A stretch of 64,000 bases of DNA. It comes from Mucilaginibacter sp. SMC90. Its GTDB lineage: Bacteria; Bacteroidota; Bacteroidia; Sphingobacteriales; Sphingobacteriaceae. The translations under genes were made by a program, and so were the position numbers. The stretch spans positions 4,836,001 to 4,900,000 of the forward strand of contig NZ_CP094527.1 of assembly GCF_022811725.1 (NCBI RefSeq), written 5' to 3'. The number at the start of each line of letters is the position of its first letter. The first letter of the stretch is position 1. Under the pieces are notes generated by a model. It searched no databases, had not been told where the DNA came from, and worked only from the letters and a program-made list of their open reading frames with translations. Shown piece after piece: positions 43,372 through 51,400 of this stretch.

Positions 43372-43748
43372 CCCAGGCACTCCCACAGTACCCGGCAATA
43401 AGAAAGCGTCATTGCGAGGTACGAAGCAATCCCCAATTAGCAGGTCCGCCCTGTGTAGTTCGCGATTGCTTCGCTCCGAGCAATGGCGTTTTTGTATTTT
43501 CGTCCCATCAGGGTCTCTCGCAGAGGACTCTGATGTATACGCCATACATATTAGCAGATCAGCCCTGTATAATTCGCGATTTCTTCATGCCTCGCGATGA
43601 CCTTTTTGCATTAATGATAAATCCCCTCTGCCTTTTATTTTATCTGCATTAATTTTCTAATCTTTGCCCTATATAAATTATTTGACAAAACCGATCATAG
43701 CTTTTACAGTTTATCATTGGTGATCTTATCAATTATCCGAAACTCCGC
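43372..43748. other. Intergenic region with REP-like element, no gene
   Basis: Holds the palindrome 43406-43488 and a half copy of the same element (43552-43602: CAGCCCTGTATAATTCGCGATT and CCTCGCGATGACC). The remaining 145 bases before murA are AT-rich with no clear promoter match. Confidence 0.6.
43406..43488. repeat. REP-like palindrome, family with conserved loop
   Basis: Left arm GCGTCATTGCGAGGTACGAA ending GCAATC and right arm beginning GATTGCTTCG and ending GAGCAATGGCG. The loop contains GCCCTGTGTAGTTCGCGATT, closely matching the loop of the element at 57731-57832. A third, partial copy lies at 43552-43602. Confidence 0.8.
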
Positions 43749-45056
43749 ATGACTAACGCATTTGTAATAAACGGCGGCAAACCGCTAAAAGGTGAAATAA
43801 CCCCGCAGGGTGCAAAAAACGAAGCTTTACAGGTTATATCTGCTGTATTGCTTACCGACGAGAAGGTAACTATCAGCAATATCCCCGACATTAAGGATGT
43901 AAACAAGCTGATTGAGCTGCTTGGCGATATGGGTGTTATTGTTGAACGCATCAACGAGCATACCTATACTTTTGAAGCTAAAGATATTAACCAAGACTTT
44001 TTCTTATCCGAAACCTTCAAATCAAAAGGTGGCGGTTTACGTGGTTCTATCATGATAGTTGGCCCCTTGCTTGCCCGCTTTGGCAAGGCGTCTATCCCTA
44101 AACCGGGTGGCGACAAAATCGGTCGTCGCAGGTTGGATACCCACTTCCTGGGTTTTGAGAAGCTTGGTGCTCAATTTAACTATAATCCCGAAAACGGTTT
44201 CTTTAATGTAGATGCTTCTAATTTACAGGGTACTTATATCCTGCTGGATGAGGCTTCGGTAACCGGAACAGCCAACGTAGTAATGGCTGCGGTATTGGCC
44301 AAAGGCACTACCACCATTTACAATGCAGCCTGCGAACCTTACCTGCAGCAGCTTTGCAAAATGCTGAGCCGTATGGGTGCTAAGATCAGCGGTATTGGCT
44401 CAAACCTGTTGACTATTGAGGGCGTTGAAAAACTGGGCGGTACCGAGCACCGTTTACTGCCCGATATGATTGAGATCGGTTCGTTTATTGGTCTGGCTGC
44501 CATGACCGGTTCTGAGATCACCATTAAAGATGTTCAGTACAAAGAACTGGGCATGATCCCCGATGTTTTCAAGCGTTTAGGCATTAAATTAGAACTTCGG
44601 GGCGATGATATCTTTATCCCCGCACAGGAACACTACGAAATAGAAACTTTCATTGATGGCAGCATCATGACCATTGCCGATGCACCATGGCCGGGCTTCA
44701 CGCCGGACTTATTAAGTATTGTATTGGTTGTTGCTATCCAGGCTAAAGGTTCGGTACTGATCCATCAAAAGATGTTTGAGAGCCGTTTATTCTTCGTAGA
44801 TAAACTGCTGGATATGGGTGCCCAGATCATCCTTTGCGACCCGCACCGTGCCACCGTAATTGGCCTGGACAACCAGGTTAAACTGCGTGGTATCTCTATG
44901 ACCTCGCCGGATATCCGTGCCGGGGTTTCATTGTTGATCGCAGCACTTTCGGCACAAGGCCAATCAACCATTTACAATATTGAACAAATTGAACGCGGCT
45001 ATCAGCATATCGATACCAGGCTAAAAGCTTTGGGTGCTGATATAACAAGAATATAA
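43749..45056 (+). CDS. murA: UDP-N-acetylglucosamine 1-carboxyvinyltransferase
   Basis: 435 residues, full length, first committed step of peptidoglycan synthesis: transfer of enolpyruvate from PEP to UDP-GlcNAc. Family landmarks include INGGKPLKGEI, PQGAKNEALQ, LLDEASVTGTANVVMAA and the C-terminal ERGYQHIDTRLKALGA. The active-site loop reads KPGGDKIGRRRLDTH, so the position of the usual catalytic Cys (E. coli Cys115) is Asp122. Asp enzymes are active but resist fosfomycin, as in mycobacteria. Monocistronic, with a word-repeat terminator after it. Confidence 0.96.
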   Translation: MTNAFVINGGKPLKGEITPQGAKNEALQVISAVLLTDEKVTISNIPDIKDVNKLIELLGDMGVIVERINEHTYTFEAKDINQDFFLSETFKSKGGGLRGSIMIVGPLLARFGKASIPKPGGDKIGRRRLDTHFLGFEKLGAQFNYNPENGFFNVDASNLQGTYILLDEASVTGTANVVMAAVLAKGTTTIYNAACEPYLQQLCKMLSRMGAKISGIGSNLLTIEGVEKLGGTEHRLLPDMIEIGSFIGLAAMTGSEITIKDVQYKELGMIPDVFKRLGIKLELRGDDIFIPAQEHYEIETFIDGSIMTIADAPWPGFTPDLLSIVLVVAIQAKGSVLIHQKMFESRLFFVDKLLDMGAQIILCDPHRATVIGLDNQVKLRGISMTSPDIRAGVSLLIAALSAQGQSTIYNIEQIERGYQHIDTRLKALGADITRI

Positions 45057-45059
45057 GTT

Positions 45060-45250
45060 TAGGTTAAAGGCGAAAGGTTAAAGGTTAAAGGTAGCTGCAC
45101 TTAGCACAACCTTTAACCTTTTTCTATTTTAGAACTTTTCATATAAAATAGGCTATTTAAGCCCGGAATACTGAAATAGTTGTACATACAGGGACCATTG
45201 ATCTTTCCTTTTTAAAAACCTTTCGCCTTTAACCTTTTACCTTTCACCTC
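45060..45250. repeat. Palindromic word repeat (AAAGGTTAAAGG type), copy 1
   Basis: AGGTTAAAGGCGAAAGG words just after the murA stop, inverted CCTTTAACC words at 45110-45122, then more inverted words (CTTTCGCCTTTAACC) at 45230-45250. AAGGTTAAAGGTAGCTGC (45081-45098) is the exact reverse complement of 46920-46937 on the far side of the glycosyltransferase gene. Confidence 0.8.
45079..45123 (+). terminator. murA terminator formed by the word repeat
   Basis: 11-bp stem AAGGTTAAAGG (45081-45091) / CCTTTAACCTT (45110-45120) with an 18-base loop, followed by T's. It shows how the word repeats can double as terminators. Confidence 0.65.
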
Positions 45251-45285
45251 AAAAATACTACCTTTAAAAAACCATTATATAAACA

Positions 45286-46848
45286 ATGCCTTACAAAAAC
45301 CGGAAATCTACCTACGTTTATTTTGTACTGATATTTGTATTTATTAAAGTTGTTCTTAACCTTTTCGCTATATCAAATTTTGGTTTCCACCGCGATGAGT
45401 TCCTGCACCTTGTACTGGCCGATCATCTGGACTGGGGATATAAGGAAGTCCCTCCTTTTATAGCCATACTGGCTAAAATTTCCATTACCTGTTTTGGCAA
45501 CTCGGTTTTTGCTGCAAGGTTATTTCCTACACTGTTTGGCGGTCTCATTGTTTTGCTTACCGGACTAATCGTTATTGAATTTGGCGGAAAAAGGTTCGCC
45601 ATAACCCTTGCTTGTTTATCACTCATCTTTGCACCCGCCTTTGTAGCAAGCCAATACCTTTTCCAGCCCGTAGTGTTCGATCAGTTTTGGTGGGTGCTAA
45701 CGGTTTGGCTGCTGATAAAATACCTCAACACTACCGACGTAAGGTACCTGTACTGGCTTGGCGCGGCAGTTGGCCTTGGTATACTTACCAAATATACCAT
45801 GTTGTTTTTTACCGTTTCGCTGCTTGCAGGCATCCTCATCAGTAAACAGCGCAAATTGCTATTTAACAGGCACATTCTTGGTGCCGCCGTAATAACGGTA
45901 GTTATTGTACTCCCCAACCTCATTTGGCAAATAAGGCATCATATGCCGGTTTTTACCCATATGAAAACCCTTCAACAGGAGCAGCTTGATTATATCACGC
46001 CCACCAACTTTATAAAGCAGCAATTACTGATTAATGGTGTAGCGTTATTTGTTTGGCTTAATGGGCTGGCATTCCTGATATTTTCGTTCAGGTTGCGTAA
46101 TTTCCAGTTTCTGGCATTAGCTTATGCACTCATCTTCTTTTTTTTACTGATGATGGATGGCAAAAGCTATTACATATTTGGGGCCTACCCCATGTTGTTT
46201 GCAGCAGGGGCGTTTGGTTTTGAGCGTTTATTAAAAACAAATGGCTATGTTTTACGTACAGCCTTGATCATATTATTTACACTGCCCAATGCTTTGTTAC
46301 TGCCCATTTTATTGCCCGTTTTACCAATGAACCAAACGCTTGCGTTTTTTCGCTTTGCAGATAAATATCTGCCGCCCGTTCGTTTTTCGATGATTTGGGA
46401 AGATGGCAAAAAACATGCAACCACACAAGATTATGCCGATATGCTGGGATGGGACGACATGGCCGCACTGGTTGATAAAGCCTACAAGAGCCTCAGCCCT
46501 GAAGATCAAAAACAAACTATTGTTTATGCCGACAATTACGGTGAAGCAGGTGCCCTGCACCACTATGGCAAGCGATACGGCTATCCAGACGTAATTTCGC
46601 TAAACAGCAGCTTTACCCTTTGGGCACCCGACAGCCTCAAATGCAAATACATGATCTACGTAGATGAAGATGGCGGCAAAAACATTAAAGAATTTGTGGA
46701 AGGAAAAATGATTGGCAGCTTTACCAAAGTAGGTGAAGTAACCAATCCTCTTGCCCGCGAAAAAGGGACGGCTGTGTTTATTATTACACCAAATTATCGG
46801 TTAAATCAGCGATATAGTCCTGAATTGGCGAAGAAGAGATTGGAGTAA
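45286..46848 (+). CDS. ArnT-like / GT39-type membrane glycosyltransferase
   Basis: 520 residues. About 10-11 membrane segments fill residues 10-355, followed by a soluble C-terminal domain of about 165 residues. The first periplasmic loop has FGFHRDEFLHLVLADHLDWGYKE with the acidic residues typical of polyprenyl-phosphate-sugar-dependent (PMT_2/ArnT) transferases. It probably moves a sugar from a lipid carrier to an envelope glycan or lipid; acceptor unknown. It is flanked on both sides by inverted copies of the same word repeat, so it may have moved in as a unit. Confidence 0.85.
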   Translation: MPYKNRKSTYVYFVLIFVFIKVVLNLFAISNFGFHRDEFLHLVLADHLDWGYKEVPPFIAILAKISITCFGNSVFAARLFPTLFGGLIVLLTGLIVIEFGGKRFAITLACLSLIFAPAFVASQYLFQPVVFDQFWWVLTVWLLIKYLNTTDVRYLYWLGAAVGLGILTKYTMLFFTVSLLAGILISKQRKLLFNRHILGAAVITVVIVLPNLIWQIRHHMPVFTHMKTLQQEQLDYITPTNFIKQQLLINGVALFVWLNGLAFLIFSFRLRNFQFLALAYALIFFFLLMMDGKSYYIFGAYPMLFAAGAFGFERLLKTNGYVLRTALIILFTLPNALLLPILLPVLPMNQTLAFFRFADKYLPPVRFSMIWEDGKKHATTQDYADMLGWDDMAALVDKAYKSLSPEDQKQTIVYADNYGEAGALHHYGKRYGYPDVISLNSSFTLWAPDSLKCKYMIYVDEDGGKNIKEFVEGKMIGSFTKVGEVTNPLAREKGTAVFIITPNYRLNQRYSPELAKKRLE

Positions 46849-46850
46849 TG

Positions 46851-46960
46851 TTGAGGTGAAGGGCGAAAGGTAAAAGGCGAAAGGTTTTAAAAGAAAAAGG
46901 TTAAAGGACACCGCAAATTGCAGCTACCTTTAACCTTTTGCCATTAACCTTTTACCTCAA
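46851..46960. repeat. Palindromic word repeat (AAAGGTTAAAGG type), copy 2
   Basis: GGCGAAAGGTAAAAGGCGAAAGG words, then GCAGCTACCTTTAACCTT (46920-46937) and further inverted words up to the stop codon of the minus-strand gene at 46962. It matches copy 1 in inverted orientation and can terminate both convergent genes. Confidence 0.8.
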
Positions 46961-46961
46961 A

Positions 46962-48323
46962 TCAGGCTGAAATAGCGTTTATAATATCATATTGGGTAAT
47001 GATCTCAATTTTGCCATTCCCATCTTCAACCAGTACGGCTATATTATCTTTATTGATCATGGCCGAGATCCTGTCGATTGAAGTGTTCAGATCAACAAAC
47101 GGGAACGGTGCGGTAGTGATGTTTTTGATTGGCTGCGATTTGATGGACGGATTTTCGATCAGCGAATCGAGAATATCGCTTTCGGTGATCTTCCCTATCA
47201 CCATTCCTTTTTGTGTAACCGGGATCTGCGAGATATTGAGCGATTTAATTGTATTGATAGCTTCCAGCACGCTCTTTTCACAATCAATGGTAACAATTTC
47301 CTGCACGTCCTTTTTGCTTATGATATCGCGGGCAGTTAGTTTTCCGTCTTTCAGAAAACCACGATCGCGCAGCCAGTCGTCGTTATACATTTTACCGAGG
47401 TAGCGGGTACCGTGGTCGGGGAAAATTATAACAACCACATCGCCTTCTTTAAACTTATCCTTCATCTGCAGTAAACCTGCCACGGCCGAGCCGGTTGAGT
47501 TACCAGAGAAGATCCCTTCTTTGCGCGCAATTTCGCGGGTCATGAGGGCAGCATCTTTATCGGTTACCTTTTCAAAGTGATCTATCAGGTTAAAATCAAC
47601 ATTTTGCGGCAGAAAATCTTCACCAATACCTTCGGTGATGTATGGATAGATCTCGTTTTTATCAAAAACACCTGTCTCCTTATATTTTTTAAATACCGAA
47701 CCATAGGTATCAATACCCAATACCTGGATTGCCGAATTCTTTTCTTTCAGGTAGCGGGCAATACCTGATATTGTACCACCAGTACCTACGCCTGCAATCA
47801 GGTGTGTCACTTTACCTTCGGTTTGCTCCCAAATCTCCGGACCTGTTGATTCATAATGCGCCTGCGAATTACTCAGGTTATCATACTGATTAGGCTTCCA
47901 CGAATTAGGCACTTCTCGCTCCAGGCGCGATGATACCGAATAGTATGATCGTGGATCTTCCGGCTCTACATTGGTAGGGCAAACAATTACCTCTGCACCA
48001 AAAGCACGCAAGGCGTCAAACTTTTCTTTTGATTGTTTATCGGTACTGGTAAAAATACATTTATACCCTTTTATGACCGCAGCAATGGCCAGGCCCATAC
48101 CGGTATTGCCCGATGTACCTTCAATAATGGTTCCTCCGGGTTTAAGCTTGCCGCTTTTTTCGGCATCCTCAATCATTTTAAGGGCCATACGGTCCTTAAT
48201 GGAGTTACCCGGATTGGTTGTCTCTATTTTAGCCAAAACGGTAGCAGGGATGTCTTTTGCTATTTTATTCAGTTTTACCAGCGGCGTATTGCCAATGGTA
48301 TCAAGTATGTTGTTGTACCACAT
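46962..48323 (-). CDS. PLP-dependent cystathionine beta-synthase-like enzyme with CBS pair
   Basis: 453 residues. Residues 1-310 form a fold-type II PLP domain: the Schiff-base Lys43 lies in GNSIKDRMAL, the substrate loop is EGTSGNTGMGLA, and the phosphate loop is GVGTGGTISG. Residues about 330-453 hold two CBS modules (CEKSVLEAINTIKSLNISQIP and LNTSIDRISAMINKDNIAVLV) that bind adenosyl ligands in related enzymes. It makes cystathionine from serine and homocysteine or acts as a cysteine synthase; sequence alone does not separate these. Length and layout match cystathionine beta-synthases. Confidence 0.9.
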   Translation of the reverse strand: MWYNNILDTIGNTPLVKLNKIAKDIPATVLAKIETTNPGNSIKDRMALKMIEDAEKSGKLKPGGTIIEGTSGNTGMGLAIAAVIKGYKCIFTSTDKQSKEKFDALRAFGAEVIVCPTNVEPEDPRSYYSVSSRLEREVPNSWKPNQYDNLSNSQAHYESTGPEIWEQTEGKVTHLIAGVGTGGTISGIARYLKEKNSAIQVLGIDTYGSVFKKYKETGVFDKNEIYPYITEGIGEDFLPQNVDFNLIDHFEKVTDKDAALMTREIARKEGIFSGNSTGSAVAGLLQMKDKFKEGDVVVIIFPDHGTRYLGKMYNDDWLRDRGFLKDGKLTARDIISKKDVQEIVTIDCEKSVLEAINTIKSLNISQIPVTQKGMVIGKITESDILDSLIENPSIKSQPIKNITTAPFPFVDLNTSIDRISAMINKDNIAVLVEDGNGKIEIITQYDIINAISA

Positions 48324-48493
48324 AATTCAAATCTCTACTAACCCGGTATATATAGCAGGGTTACGCCTCAAAAATAAGTTTCTTAAATGATATTTCTTTT
48401 ATGGAATAGTAAATAGATATGCATCTTATAAACTGACAAGCATAAATGTAATAAATTTAAACCAGTGGTAATTACCACAAAACATACCTAAAC

Positions 48494-51400
48494 ATGCGGA
48501 CAATACTAAAAAGATCGTTAATATATTTCAGCTTTTTAAGTCTCTGTATCACTGCTGCATTTGCGCAAAAGCCGCTAACACCAAGCAGGCAAAGCAGTTA
48601 TTATACTTACATATATAAAATAACGGCCGACGATGTGTTTAAATTTTATCGCTACCCGCGTAAAAATCCCGACGAGCAAATATTACGCAACCCCATTGAC
48701 TCATTCAAAACAAGTGATCAATGGAACAACACCCTCTCTCCCGGTAACTATTTGAAAGTAGTTGCCAAAAAGAATTTACTGAGCTACTCCCTTATCGAAA
48801 ACCGCTCGGCTAATTTAAAGCTGCTGGCTAATAACTATGACCTCCGCTTTATTTTGGTTGATCAGGCAGGTAAAGCTATTAACAATGCTTTGGTACAATT
48901 TAATGATCATACTGTTACTTATGATTCAAAAGCAGGTTTGTATATAGCCAATCCTTCAAAAAGGGATACCATACTGAAAGTTGATTATGCAGGCGTAACC
49001 AATTATTATGCTATAAAAAAGCAGCAGCGCTCATATTATTATCATTACAATCCTTATCGCCACATGAGCTTTTTTAAGGCTACATGGAAACGGTTTAAAA
49101 ACCTGTTTAAGGGACACGGTCAATATTACAGCCGGCAACCCGCAAATAATTACGAAGGCTTTATAGTGTTTAACAAGGCCATTTATAAACCGCATGATAC
49201 GGTGAAATTCAAGGCCTTCATCTTAAATAAAAAATCAAAACGGCCCGTAAACGCAGCTCAGCTTTTAGTGCGGCTCAAAGAACGGTATGATGAGGATGGT
49301 AAGATCATCGGCAAAGTAAATAGTTACCGTGATGGAGCTTATGAATATAGTTTTGCGCTTACAGATAGCCTTGATCTTTCGCTTGATGAAGATTACACCA
49401 TATCGCTCGAAGACCCATCAAGCGAAAAATACAAATTGGATGATTATGAGGGCAATGACGATCAGGGCTTTTTAGCCAAGCGAAAGGTTTTACTGACCGG
49501 CCAGTTTAAATACGAGGAGTACGAGCTTAAATCAATAACCTTCAGCACCAGGGTTGACAAGGAAGAACACGGGCCCGGAAACCCGGCTACATTATATTTA
49601 AAAGCTGTCGACGAAAATAACCTGCCTGTTACGGACGGACGGGTTACTGTTACCCTCAACACACGGGGCACCGGCACGCACCGGCAAAATTACATCTTTG
49701 TGCCCGACCAGCTTTGGACACATCAGCTACAGCTTGACCCCATTGGGGAAACCAAGCTAATTATTCCCGATTCTATTTTTCCGAAAGCTGATGTCAGTTA
49801 CCAGATCAACTCCGAGTTCCTGAACAGTAATAATGAGCAGCAATCGGCCGATAACAGTATGCAATACCGGTACAGTCGGTTTAGTGTTATTGCCAAATTA
49901 AACGGTGATACATTGATCAGTAACGCCTTTGATAATGGCAAGCCCATACAAACAATGGCTACCATCAGCAGTCTGAACGCGAAGTATGATACCTTATCCA
50001 GGGTTAGGGTAATGCTCCCGTCTAAAACTATTATTAATCCTTACGCCGATAGCTACAATATTGAAGCGGACAGCGCCTATTCCGATCTGGACTTGAAAGA
50101 TAGCAACGCAGACATCTCGCTATCAGGCTATCGCACAGCCGACTCGGTGTTTGTAAAGGTTGAAAATCCGCGGCACCTGCATTTCTGGTACTCGGTATTT
50201 GGCGGCAATAAATTAATTGATGCCGGGCAGGCCGATAACCTTTTTTATACACGTGCTTACAATGATCAAAACCTCGTAAACTTCCAGGTGCATTATATTT
50301 GGGCTGGCGAAAGCAAAACCGAGGCTACCGATATCATGTACCGCGATAAGCTGTTAACCATCAACGTTCGTCAGCCGGTATCCGTTTATCCCGGGCAGCA
50401 GGCCAAAACCGACATAGTAGTTACCGACGCCAAAGGCCAGCCCGTAGCCAATGCAGATTTAACGGCCTGGTCAATGACGAGTAAGTTTACCGACTATAAG
50501 ACACCTTACATACCTTACCTTGGCAAAGGCTTTGTTTATCGCAAGCAAAAACCAGGTTTTAATACTGGCAGCGTAAACAGCAATGGCTCATTACAGCTTA
50601 ACTGGAAACGCTGGAGCAAGGAAATGGGGCTCGACAGTATTGCCTACTACCAGTTTACCCATCCCAACAAAATTTACCGGGCTGAAGAAGATGCCAAAGA
50701 TTCGCTAACCCAGGTAGCGCCTTTTTTGGTTAAAAACGGCGATGTACTGCCTGTGCATATCCTTTATATTGATGACCGGCCGGTTTACTTCGACCAAACG
50801 CAGCAGCTTAAACGCTACAGCTTCGCGGTATCGCCTGGCAAACATATGTTCAGGTTCAGGACCAGCCATCAAAATATTTGGGTGGATAGCGTAGATGTAC
50901 AAAAATCGAAAAAGCTGATCTTCAGCATTAATGCCGACAATGCACATTCAACAAAGGTTTTGGACACTTTGAGCACCTACGAATGCGATTTCATTAACCG
51001 TTACCTGATCACCGTTATCAATAATTTTGGCTGGAAGATGGCACTGCTCACCCAAAACGAAAGGCTATTTATGGTCAACCCCAATCCCGACTATGGCTAT
51101 CGGAACAATAATGTACTTGTAGGCCCACTTGCCGAAAACTTTGCCAATTTAGATGTACAGGGCAGCGGCTCGCGATATTTTGTTACTGAGCCTGGTTACT
51201 CGTTTCTGTTCGAGCCCGGCCTTATCAAGCAAAAAAGTATTGCTACTACTTATCCATTCAACCCTATACTGTCGTCATATCTCGGCCCTGCCGATGATTA
51301 TACCCAACAGGTACTCACCCAGCCCGAGGCCGAAAGTATCTGGCAGCAATATCTTGATCTGCGCAGCAACACGCAGCAACTGTTTATAAACCTCAATATC

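Noticed and set aside
43193..43600. Overlapping frames on both strands near the DUF4290 tail and REP element
   Set aside because: Low-complexity Asn/Arg codons and a palindrome keep other frames open; compositions are unnatural.
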